Source: Labrenzia sp. OB1 | Lineage (GTDB): Bacteria; Pseudomonadota; Alphaproteobacteria; Rhizobiales; Stappiaceae | Length of the DNA stretch: 64,000 nt | Assembly (NCBI RefSeq): GCF_001624695.1 | Contig: NZ_JSEP01000003.1 | Span: forward strand, 390,296-454,295 | Direction: 5' to 3' | Shown here: positions 36,040-43,618 of the stretch, one piece after another | Layout: each line of letters opens with the position of its first letter | Position numbering within the stretch: the stretch's first letter is position 1 | Notes under the pieces: model-generated | Database searches by the model: none | Told to the model about the DNA's origin: nothing | Seen by the model: only the letters and a program-made list of their open reading frames with translations | Position numbers and translations under genes: made by a program

Positions 36040-36075
36040 TCTTGAATGTTACCCCCGAACACATGGAAGACATTC

Positions 36076-36507
36076 ATGACCAATGCGACGTCCATCAACT
36101 ATCAGCAGTTCATCCCCTCGGTCTTGCAGAGTTTCGCTGCTGCAAACGGAGAAATCGGCAAGACGGACCTTGAACCGAAGCTGCGCCACCTGATCGACCT
36201 GCGGGCTTCCCAGATCAATCAATGCGCGTTTTGCGTGAAAATGCACACGAAAGAAGCGCTTGATGCCGGCGACAGTCACGAGCGCATCGAGCACCTGACC
36301 GTCTGGCGGCACGTGACGGATTTCACACCCGCGGAAAAGGCGGCATTCGCCTGGACGGAGGCCTTGACCAGCCTGGACGTTGAAACCGACTATGAAAGCC
36401 TGCGCGCTGCTTTGCGCGAGCATTTCGAAGATGCCCAGATCAGCGCCATGACGTCGGCTATCGCCATGATCAATCTCTGGAACCGTATACAGGTGTCGAA
36501 CCATTGA
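36076..36507 (+). CDS. Carboxymuconolactone decarboxylase (AhpD-like) family protein
   Basis: A 143-residue helical protein with the AhpD redox motif NQCAFCVKMH: C50, C53 and H57, the residues used for peroxidase-reducing chemistry. The ATG at 36076 has GGAAGA upstream. It is the usual partner of ECF41 sigma factors and its stop lies one base before the sigma gene start. Likely function: redox or hydroperoxide-related; the natural substrate is unknown. Confidence 0.93.
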   Translation: MTNATSINYQQFIPSVLQSFAAANGEIGKTDLEPKLRHLIDLRASQINQCAFCVKMHTKEALDAGDSHERIEHLTVWRHVTDFTPAEKAAFAWTEALTSLDVETDYESLRAALREHFEDAQISAMTSAIAMINLWNRIQVSNH

Positions 36508-36508
36508 A

Positions 36509-37423
36509 ATGAGCGGGATTTCAGACAGCGGCCTTTTCGAAGCCGCCCGTCCGCGCCTCCTTGGCCTGGCCTATCGCATGCTGGGCTCCATGGCGGACGC
36601 GGAAGATGCGGTTCAGGACACTTTCGTCAAATGGCAGAGCGTTGAGAAGGCGTCGATTGTCAACGCCGATGCCTTTCTGACGGCGGTCTGCACCAATCGC
36701 TGTCTGGATCTGTTGAAATCTGCTCACAGGAAGCGGGTCGACTACGTCGGCCCGTGGATCCCCGAACCGCTTCATATCGAGGCAGAGGCAACGCCGGAAG
36801 GAGACCTGGACAGGGCGCAGTCGCTGACGACCGCCTTTTTACTCTTGCTGGAGCGTCTCAGCCCGAAGGAGCGCGCGGCCTACCTGCTTCGGGAGGTCTT
36901 CGCCAAGCCCTATGGCGAGGTCGCGGAGGCGCTGGGTATCAGCGAAACGGCCTGCCGCCAGCTCGTCTCGCGCGCCGGCAAACATATCCAGGACCCGGCG
37001 TCTCGTTTTGTGCCGTCGCCGGACCATCAGCAGCGCATGCTGGGCGCCTTCATGAAGGCACTGGAAAGCGGCTCCACCGAGCAGCTCAGCGGGCTCCTTG
37101 CGGAATCGGTTCAGTTCCAGTCCGACGGCGGCGGCAAGGCGACGGCTCTGGGCCGTGTTCTCGAAGGTCGGGCCGGTGTTGCCAAATATGTTGCGCGGAT
37201 CATGTCCAGGCTTTGGGGCGGAGGTCCCGTTAAGCCTTGCGATATCAATGGATTGAAGGGATTCCTCCTGCTGGAGGACGCGCGTATCGTGACGGCTCTG
37301 ACGCTCGGCTACGACGGCGATGGGCGGATCGACCGGATCTTGATTATCCGCAATCCGGACAAGCTCAGGCGCATCACAAGCCCGCTGCGGCACGATCCCG
37401 CCAGTGGCGCGCTCTGGCAGTGA
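36509..37423 (+). CDS. ECF41-type RNA polymerase sigma factor with SnoaL-like C-terminal extension
   Basis: A 304-residue sigma factor. Region 2 is at about 10-75 (LLGLAYRMLGSMADAEDAVQ) and region 4 at about 110-160 (ERAAYLLREVFAKPYGEVAE). From about 185 on there is a SnoaL-like domain, with the conserved DGGGK motif at 206-210. That motif is the hallmark of ECF41, where the extension regulates activity in cis instead of an anti-sigma factor; none is adjacent here. Co-transcribed with the CMD gene, behind a fitting promoter. Confidence 0.93.
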   Translation: MSGISDSGLFEAARPRLLGLAYRMLGSMADAEDAVQDTFVKWQSVEKASIVNADAFLTAVCTNRCLDLLKSAHRKRVDYVGPWIPEPLHIEAEATPEGDLDRAQSLTTAFLLLLERLSPKERAAYLLREVFAKPYGEVAEALGISETACRQLVSRAGKHIQDPASRFVPSPDHQQRMLGAFMKALESGSTEQLSGLLAESVQFQSDGGGKATALGRVLEGRAGVAKYVARIMSRLWGGGPVKPCDINGLKGFLLLEDARIVTALTLGYDGDGRIDRILIIRNPDKLRRITSPLRHDPASGALWQ

Positions 37424-37444
37424 GGCCGCAGCTTGCGCTTCAAA

Positions 37445-37496
37445 ATGTGTCGATTTCGACACATTGGCCCCCTGACATGCGTCGCAAACGACCCAT
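37445..37496 (+). promoter_or_regulatory. Tandem candidate DctD upstream activator sites
   Basis: Site 1 is ATGTGTCG-ATTT-CGACACAT (37445-37464), a perfect 8-bp dyad that extends one base outward. Site 2 is ATGCGTCG-CAAA-CGACCCAT (37477-37496), with the same 8-4-8 layout and seven of eight arm pairs matching. Their centres are 32 bp, about three helical turns, apart. They lie about 85 to 140 bases ahead of the sigma-54 promoter of dctP, as expected for DctD enhancers. Confidence 0.68.
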
Positions 37497-37582
37497 CATC
37501 TGCGTAACGAACCGCACTAGGTCTTCAATCAACACTTTGTTAATCTGCGGAAACAGGCGCTTTTCAGGACGCTGCAAGCACT

Positions 37583-37597
37583 TGGCACGGCTATTGC
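37583..37597 (+). promoter_or_regulatory. Sigma-54 promoter of dctPQM
   Basis: TGGCAC-GGCTA-TTGC fits the -24/-12 consensus with correct spacing (GG at 37584-37585, GC at 37596-37597). It lies 76 bases ahead of the dctP start codon, and the next downstream gene is dctP. Confidence 0.82.
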
Positions 37598-37672
37598 GAT
37601 GATTGCGCCGACCAGCCAACGTGCTGTCCGGTCAGAACGGCCGTCATTCCGAAATGTCTGGGAGGACATCCG

Positions 37673-38680
37673 ATGAAAAAATTCGTTCTCGCCGCTGCTA
37701 CTGCGGCGACTTTTGCTCTGTCGGCGAATGCCTATGCGGCCGACGCCTGCGATGATGGCGAAATCGTCATCAAGTTCAGCCACGTGGTTGCCGCGACAGG
37801 CCACCCGAAGGGTGACGCCGCTACGATGCTGGCCGATCGGGTCAACAGCGAAATGGACGGCAAGGCCTGCATGCAGGTGTTCGCCAACTCGCAGCTCTTC
37901 GATGACGACAAGGTGATGGAAGCCCTGCTTCTGGGCGACGTTCAGCTTGCCGCACCGTCCTTGTCCAAGTTCGAGGCGTATACGCTGAAGTTCCGCCTGT
38001 TCGACCTGCCGTTCCTGTTCCAGAACCTGGACGCTGTCGAGCGCTTCACGACTGGTCCGGACGGCAAGGAGCTTCTGGGTTCCATGACCGACTACGGCTT
38101 CCTGGGTCTCGGTTACTGGAGCTCGGGCCTGAAGCAGTTCTCGGCCAACAAACCGCTTCTTCTGCCCTCCGATGCTGAAGGCCTGAAGTTCCGCGTGCAG
38201 ACTTCCGACGTCGCGGTCGCCATGATCGAAGCCATGGGCGCCAATGCTCAGAAACTGGCCTTCAAGGAAGTCTACGGCGCGCTGCAGACCGGCGTGGTGG
38301 ACGGTCAGGAAAACTCCTGGTCCAACATCTATACGCAGAAGTTCTTCGAGGTTCAGGACGGCATCTCGGAAACCAACCACCAGCTGCTGGCCTATCTGCT
38401 CGTCACCTCCGACGAGTGGCTGAACAGCCTGGAGCCTGACGTTCGCGAGCAGTTCCTGACCATCGTCGAGGAAGTCACGTCCAAGGCAAACGGCGCGGTG
38501 GCCGAAAAGGAAATGGCCAACCGGGCTCGTATCCTGGAAGCCGGTTCCACCATCCGTGAACTCAGCCCCGAACAGCGCAAGGCCTGGGTCGATTCGATGA
38601 AGCCGGTCTGGGAAAAGTTCGAAGGTGACATCGGCAAGGAGTTGATCGACTCCGCCGTCGCATCCAACAACGCCAGCTGA
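37673..38680 (+). CDS. dctP: TRAP transporter C4-dicarboxylate-binding protein
   Basis: A 335-residue periplasmic protein with a signal peptide at about 1-23 (SANAYAAD). The ligand site region GLKFRVQTSDVAVAMIEAMG carries the conserved Arg, and QTGVVDGQENSWSNIYTQKF is strongly DctP-like. Preceded by GGGAGG. Head of dctPQM under a sigma-54 promoter with tandem UAS, so it should respond to DctBD. Succinate, fumarate and malate are the expected ligands. Confidence 0.95.
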   Translation: MKKFVLAAATAATFALSANAYAADACDDGEIVIKFSHVVAATGHPKGDAATMLADRVNSEMDGKACMQVFANSQLFDDDKVMEALLLGDVQLAAPSLSKFEAYTLKFRLFDLPFLFQNLDAVERFTTGPDGKELLGSMTDYGFLGLGYWSSGLKQFSANKPLLLPSDAEGLKFRVQTSDVAVAMIEAMGANAQKLAFKEVYGALQTGVVDGQENSWSNIYTQKFFEVQDGISETNHQLLAYLLVTSDEWLNSLEPDVREQFLTIVEEVTSKANGAVAEKEMANRARILEAGSTIRELSPEQRKAWVDSMKPVWEKFEGDIGKELIDSAVASNNAS

Positions 38681-38704
38681 TCGCGAATCGCAATCAAACT
38701 CGGG

Positions 38705-38734
38705 AGGGCCGGCGGGAGTATCCTGTCCGGCCCT
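38705..38734 (+). other. Hairpin between dctP and dctQ
   Basis: AGGGCCGG (38705-38712) pairs with CCGGCCCT (38727-38734), followed by TCTTTC. A strong stem with a poor T-tract after a binding-protein gene usually lowers downstream expression and stabilises the upstream mRNA. Confidence 0.55.
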
Positions 38735-38812
38735 TCTTTCAAGGATCCCGCCACCGCAGGAAACGCGGACACGGGGAAGCACAAGGGCCGGTAGGCCTGT
38801 TGGGGGGAACGC

Positions 38813-39433
38813 ATGCAACGCGTCGACAATTGGGTCACGCGCTTCGAGGAAGGTGTCCTGGCCTTTCTCCTGGCGGCGATGACCATCGTATCCTTCACCC
38901 AGGTGGTGGCGCGGTACGGATTCAATTCCGGCTGGACCGGGGCCCTGGAATTCACACGCATCCTCTTTGCCTGGCTGATCCTGTTCGGCATGAGCTACGG
39001 CGTGAAGATCGGATCGCATCTGGGTGTCGATGCGGTCATCCGCCTGTTTCCCAAACCGGTGTTCCGCGTGATCGCCGTTTTTGGCGCGCTGTGCGGCGCG
39101 GTTTATGCCCTCACCCTGCTGCACTCCGAATGGCTTCATATTTTCGGACTGAACACCCGCGGCGGCGCCATCGACTACTGGCAGAAGATGTACAAGATCG
39201 GCATCGGTCTGGACGATCTGCGCTATCCGCAGGCCATCATCGACAATTTCGGAACCCAGGAACGCGTCCAGCGCTGGATCGCCTATCTGATCCTGCCCAT
39301 CGGCCTGGCTCTGTTCCTGTTCCGCTGCCTTCAAGCGGCCTGGCAGATCATCACTGGTGAGCGCGAGATGATGATCGCCGCACACGAGGCGGAAGACCTC
39401 GTTGCGGAAAACAAAGACATTCTGAAGGACTGA
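38813..39433 (+). CDS. dctQ: TRAP transporter small permease
   Basis: A 206-residue DctQ protein with four membrane segments, for example GVLAFLLAAMTIVSFTQVVA and FTRILFAWLILFGMSYGVKIG, containing the typical E-x-x-R early signature in ALEFTRILFAW. It is somewhat longer than many DctQ proteins because of the central loop IFGLNTRGGAIDYWQKMYKI. Forms the transport unit with DctM. Confidence 0.93.
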   Translation: MQRVDNWVTRFEEGVLAFLLAAMTIVSFTQVVARYGFNSGWTGALEFTRILFAWLILFGMSYGVKIGSHLGVDAVIRLFPKPVFRVIAVFGALCGAVYALTLLHSEWLHIFGLNTRGGAIDYWQKMYKIGIGLDDLRYPQAIIDNFGTQERVQRWIAYLILPIGLALFLFRCLQAAWQIITGEREMMIAAHEAEDLVAENKDILKD

Positions 39434-39443
39434 GGCCGGACCG

Positions 39444-40847
39444 ATGGAAGCTGCAATTCTCTTTATCCTCGTCCTCGGGCTTTTGTTCCTGGGCGTACCT
39501 ATCGCCATTTCGCTGGGCCTTTCGAGCGTCCTGGCGATTGCCCTTTTCTCCAGTGACTCGATCTCTTCGGTGGCTCTGCAGCTGTTCACGGCGTCGCAGA
39601 ACTACACCCTTCTGGCGATCCCGTTCTTCATCCTGGCCTCCGCCTTCATGTCAACCGGTGGTGTCGCCCGTCGCATCATCCGTTTTGCAATTGCCTGCGT
39701 CGGCCATATTCGCGGCGGTCTGGCCATCGCCGCGGTCTTCTCCTGCATGCTGTTTGCGGCGCTGTCCGGTTCGTCTCCCGCCACCGTTGTCGCCATCGGT
39801 ACGATCGCTATCGCCGGCATGCGCCAGGTCGGCTATACGAAGGAATTCGCAGCGGGCGTCATTGCCAACGCCGGTACACTCGGCATCCTGATCCCGCCGT
39901 CCATCGTCATGGTGGTCTATTCCGCCGCGACCGATGTGTCCGTCGGCCGGATGTTCCTGGCAGGGGTGATACCGGGCATCGTGGCCGGCCTGATGCTGAT
40001 GATCGCCATCTATGTCAACGCGCGCATCAAGAACATGCCGAAGCAGCCCTTTGCAGGGATGCGTGAGATCCTCGGCGCCGCCGGAGAAGCCGCCTTCGGG
40101 CTGCTGCTTATCGTGATCATTCTGGGTGGCATCTACGGGGGCATCTTCACACCGACCGAGGCTGCTGCCGTCGCAGCAGTCTACGCGTTCCTGATCGCGA
40201 TTTTCATCTATCGCGACATGGGCCCGCTCAAGGACGTGCCCATGCGCAAGGACGGCGAGACCATTGTGGCAGCGGTCGTCCGAAACGTCCTGCTGACCGC
40301 CATCTACTTCCTGCCTGGCTGTTTCCATGCAGACACGAAGAAAGTGCTGATTGACGCAGCCAGAACGACAATCATGCTGATGTTCATCATCGTCAATGCG
40401 CTGCTCTTCGCCCACGTCCTGACGTCCGAGCGAATCCCGCAGGCGATCACCGACTGGATGATCGGTGCCGGGTTCAACTGGTTCACCTTCCTGATCGCGG
40501 TCAACATTCTGCTGTTGCTTGGCGGCCAGTTCATGGAGCCGTCGGGTCTGCTGCTGATCGTGGCGCCCGTGGTGTTTCCGATCGGCATGGAACTCGGCGT
40601 CGATCCGGTTCATCTCGGCATCATCATGGTGGTGAACATGGAAATCGGCATGATCACGCCACCCATCGGGCTGAACCTGTTCGTGACCTCGGGAATAACG
40701 GGAATGAGTCTGGTGCAGGTCGTCCGGGCAGCAGCGCCCTTCGTGATGATCCTGTTCCTGTTCCTGATTCTGGTGACCTATGTCCCGGCTCTGTCCACCT
40801 GGCTGCCCTACAGTCTGATGGGACCGGAGATTGTCACAAACCGCTAG
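39444..40847 (+). CDS. dctM: TRAP transporter large permease
   Basis: A 467-residue DctM protein with about 12-13 membrane segments. The signature GSSPATVVAIGTIAIAGMRQ and IPPSIVMVVYSAATDVSVGRM are family hallmarks. It carries a 30-residue soluble insertion after the middle (RDMGPLKDVPMRKDGETIVA). It starts 10 bases after dctQ. A small CCGCTA/TAGCGG hairpin spans its stop codon. Confidence 0.95.
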   Translation: MEAAILFILVLGLLFLGVPIAISLGLSSVLAIALFSSDSISSVALQLFTASQNYTLLAIPFFILASAFMSTGGVARRIIRFAIACVGHIRGGLAIAAVFSCMLFAALSGSSPATVVAIGTIAIAGMRQVGYTKEFAAGVIANAGTLGILIPPSIVMVVYSAATDVSVGRMFLAGVIPGIVAGLMLMIAIYVNARIKNMPKQPFAGMREILGAAGEAAFGLLLIVIILGGIYGGIFTPTEAAAVAAVYAFLIAIFIYRDMGPLKDVPMRKDGETIVAAVVRNVLLTAIYFLPGCFHADTKKVLIDAARTTIMLMFIIVNALLFAHVLTSERIPQAITDWMIGAGFNWFTFLIAVNILLLLGGQFMEPSGLLLIVAPVVFPIGMELGVDPVHLGIIMVVNMEIGMITPPIGLNLFVTSGITGMSLVQVVRAAAPFVMILFLFLILVTYVPALSTWLPYSLMGPEIVTNR

Positions 40848-40929
40848 GGTAGCGGATCACAGGCGATGTCAAGCGGCGGGCCCTTGGGTCCGCCGTTTCC
40901 ACATGTCGAGGACGCTACTTGTCGCCGAC

Positions 40930-40958
40930 AAAAAAACCGGCCCCAATCGGGGCCGGTT
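40930..40958 (-). terminator. Intrinsic terminator of the SCP2 gene
   Basis: Read on the minus strand, AACCGGCCCC pairs with GGGGCCGGTT (perfect 10-bp stem, 4-base loop), followed by at least six T residues. It lies 30 bases after the SCP2 stop. Confidence 0.88.
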
Positions 40959-40988
40959 GAAACCGTCACTGCGTTTTGGCGGGAGGCC

Positions 40989-41270
40989 TTAAACGATGCT
41001 GCCGAGTTTCATGGCGACACTCATGTCACCTTCCACCTGCATCTTGCCGCCCATGAAGGCAGCCGTCGGGTTGAGGTCGCCGGACAGGAGGTCGTCCAGG
41101 TCCTCGGCGCTCATCTTGATGGTGCAGTCGGCTTCCTGGTCCTCGTTGGACACCTTGGAGCCCTGCAGATAGATGATACCGGTTTCGCCGAGATCGAACT
41201 TGACGCTTTCTTCAATGCCGCCATCCGCAACTTTCGCGCGGACACCTTCGGTAAGCTTTTCCAGGGACAT
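40989..41270 (-). CDS. SCP2 sterol-binding domain protein
   Basis: A 93-residue single-domain SCP2 protein, starting MSLEKLTEGV, with GGGAGA before the ATG at 41270. The SCP2 signature covers ADCTIKMSAEDLDDLLSGDL and FMGGKMQVEGDMSVAMKL. Such proteins bind lipid or acyl chains in a hydrophobic tunnel. The ligand is unknown. Followed by a strong terminator. Confidence 0.94.
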   Translation of the reverse strand: MSLEKLTEGVRAKVADGGIEESVKFDLGETGIIYLQGSKVSNEDQEADCTIKMSAEDLDDLLSGDLNPTAAFMGGKMQVEGDMSVAMKLGSIV

Positions 41271-41457
41271 CTGTCTTCTCCCGTTTGAATGAGGCCTACG
41301 CCCCTTGTCGCTCCCTTGAAGCATGCCGTTTACGTAATCGTCAAGTGCGAATGTCGCGCCGCCATCCACTCGCCCATGGCGAGAGGGACCCGGTATGGAG
41401 CGACGGACGTCCAGTGTTTGAACCTCTTCCCGGCCGGCTCAACACACGGGCCGGATG

Positions 41458-41490
41458 AGTGCCAGATCAGTGCCAGATCAGTGCCAGATC
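41458..41490. repeat. Three tandem copies of an 11-bp unit
   Basis: AGTGCCAGATC occurs three times in succession from 41458 and continues as AGTG. On the minus strand the last unit meets the stop of the dehydratase gene at 41489. It looks like a slippage expansion. Confidence 0.75.
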
Positions 41491-43288
41491 AGTGATTGTC
41501 TCGTGGCAGTCCCCTGGTATGCGCCACATCCTGATATTTCACCGCCGGTTCCAGCACCATGCCCTTGTCGAACTGGCCGATCATGGCACGTTGGATTTCC
41601 TGCCAGGGGGTCTGGCTTTCTGCCACCTTGAATCCTCCGTCGGCCTCCAGGTCGGCGCGCCGCTGGGCCATCTCCCCGTCGGAGATCAGGATGTTGGCGG
41701 TTCCCTTGCGCAGGTCGATCCGCACCGGATCGCCGGTTTTCAGAAGCGCCAGCCCGCCCATGGCGGCAGCTTCCGGAGAGGCGTTCAGGATCGATGGCGA
41801 ACCGGATGTTCCGGACTGGCGGCCGTCGCCGATACACGGCAGCGAAGTGATGCCGCGCTTGATCAGCGCCGTTGGCGGCTGCATGTTGACGACTTCCGCC
41901 CCGCCCGGATAGCCGATCGGTCCCGTGCCGCGGATGAAAAGCATGCAGTGTTCGTCGATGCCGAGATCCGGATTGTCGATATTATGGTGATAATCCTCCG
42001 GCCCCTCGAAGACGATGGCCCGACCCTCGAAGGCCTCCGGATCGTCCGGGTTGGAAAGATAGCGGTTGCGGAATTCCTCCGAAATCACGCTGGTCTTCAT
42101 GATCGCGCTGTCGAAGAGATTGCCCTTCAGGTTGATGAAGCCGGCATGCTCCTTCATCGGCTTGTCGTAAGGTTTGATCACATCCGGCAGGTCGGTGGTG
42201 ATGCCCTGGCAATTCTCGCCCATCGATTTGCCGTTGGCGGTGACCGCACCGGGATGCGGCAGCTTGCCGTGGCGCATCAGTTCCGCGACAACGGCCGGCA
42301 CGCCGCCGGCATGAAAATAATCCTCGCCGAGATATTCCCCGGCCGGCTGAAGATTGACCAGCAGCGGAACTTCGTGGCCCAGCCGTTGCCAGTCGTCATT
42401 GTCGAGCGCGACGCCGAGATGGCGGGCGATGCCGTTCAGGTGGATCGGCGCGTTGGTCGACCCGCCGATGGCCGAGTTGACGACGATGGCGTTTTCGAAC
42501 GCCTCACGGGTCATGATGTCCGACGGTTTTCGGTCCGCGTGAACCATGTCGACGATGCGTTTGCCGGTCTCGTAGGAGATCGCGCCGCGCTCCCGGTAAG
42601 GAGCCGGAATCGCTGCTGCGCCGGGAAGCTGCATGCCGAGCGCCTCGGCGAGCGAATTCATCGTGGTGGCCGTTCCCATGGTGTTGCAATAGCCGACGGA
42701 TGGTGCCGAGGAGGCGACGAGATCCATGAAGCCTTCGTAGTCGATCTCGCCGGCGGCAAGCATCTCGCGGGCCTTCCACACGATGGTTCCCGATCCGGTG
42801 CGCTCGCCCTTGTGCCAGCCGTTCAGCATCGGGCCGACGGACAGCGCGATGGCCGGAATGTTGACGGTTGCCGCTGCCATCAGGCAGGCAGGAGTTGTCT
42901 TGTCGCAGCCGATGGTCAGCACGACACCGTCAATCGGATAGCCGTAAAGCAATTCCACAAGGCCGAGATAGGCAAGGTTCCGGTCGAGGGTCGCGGTCGG
43001 GCGCTTGCCGGTTTCCTGGATCGGATGCACCGGGAACTCGAAGGCGATGCCACCGGCCTCGCGGATGCCCTCTCGCACGCGCTTGGCAAGCTCCAGATGA
43101 TGGCGGTTGCACGGGGAGAGGTCGGACCCGGTCTGGGCAATTCCGATGATGGGCTTGCCGGATTGCAGCTCTTCACGGGTGATGCCGAAATTAAGATAAC
43201 GCTCGACATAAAGCGCGGTCATGCCCGGGTTGTCCGGATTGTTGAACCAGGCCGCGGACCGCAGCTTCGGTTGTTTGGTGTCGCTCAT
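41489..43288 (-). CDS. IlvD/Edd-family sugar-acid dehydratase (L-arabinonate/D-xylonate type)
   Basis: A 599-residue dehydratase. Iron-sulfur cysteines C60 (DLSPC), C128 (LTIGCDKT) and C201 (VGYCNTMGT) follow the C-C-C pattern of pentonate dehydratases with a [2Fe-2S] cluster. The C-terminal barrel has the catalytic Ser region [16 protein letters not shown]. The length and the [20 protein letters not shown] stretch favour a pentonic-acid dehydratase over IlvD. No sugar-pathway neighbours are present to fix the substrate. Confidence 0.88.
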   Translation of the reverse strand: MSDTKQPKLRSAAWFNNPDNPGMTALYVERYLNFGITREELQSGKPIIGIAQTGSDLSPCNRHHLELAKRVREGIREAGGIAFEFPVHPIQETGKRPTATLDRNLAYLGLVELLYGYPIDGVVLTIGCDKTTPACLMAAATVNIPAIALSVGPMLNGWHKGERTGSGTIVWKAREMLAAGEIDYEGFMDLVASSAPSVGYCNTMGTATTMNSLAEALGMQLPGAAAIPAPYRERGAISYETGKRIVDMVHADRKPSDIMTREAFENAIVVNSAIGGSTNAPIHLNGIARHLGVALDNDDWQRLGHEVPLLVNLQPAGEYLGEDYFHAGGVPAVVAELMRHGKLPHPGAVTANGKSMGENCQGITTDLPDVIKPYDKPMKEHAGFINLKGNLFDSAIMKTSVISEEFRNRYLSNPDDPEAFEGRAIVFEGPEDYHHNIDNPDLGIDEHCMLFIRGTGPIGYPGGAEVVNMQPPTALIKRGITSLPCIGDGRQSGTSGSPSILNASPEAAAMGGLALLKTGDPVRIDLRKGTANILISDGEMAQRRADLEADGGFKVAESQTPWQEIQRAMIGQFDKGMVLEPAVKYQDVAHTRGLPRDNH

Positions 43289-43317
43289 GAAGCCTCTTCC
43301 CTCAACTAAATCCGTTT

Positions 43318-43466
43318 GGGGTGGGGACTCATAAATGAAGATGAAATGGCTTCACTCCGGTGCCGACAGCGTGCTTGACCGGGCAGGACGTCCGCTCGGC
43401 GCACGCTTTCTGGCGGTGTCCCGCCATTCCCGATGCCACTTCACCTTCATTTATGAGTTCACACCC
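43318..43466. mobile_element. MITE-like element with imperfect terminal inverted repeats
   Basis: ACTCATAAATGAAG at 43327-43340 and CTTCATTTATGAGT at 43445-43458 are perfect inverted repeats. The similarity continues outward (GGGGTGGGG against GGGTGTGA in complement) and inward (ATGAAATGGCTTC against GTGAAGTGGCATC). The element is about 149 bp, non-coding, and related to the palindrome at 58684. It looks like the remains of an IS with both ends kept. Target duplication is not clear. It occupies the 330-base gap between the dehydratase and the ATPase-like gene. Confidence 0.6.
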
Positions 43467-43618
43467 TGGGTCACGGGTTCATCGCTATTTGTAAATCCGT
43501 GACCAGAACAGCGCAGAGTGGATAAACACCAGTGTCATAGCGCTGTAAAGGCGCTGGCCGCGCAATTCTGTTCGACGGGAAATTATTCGGCTTTAAAGAC
43601 CCGAGCGTCTCCAGCGAG

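Noticed and set aside
37444..37465. Perfect dyad near the sigma-gene stop read as a terminator
   Set aside because: No T-tract, and a second dyad with the same 8-4-8 layout follows at a helical spacing, which fits an activator site better.
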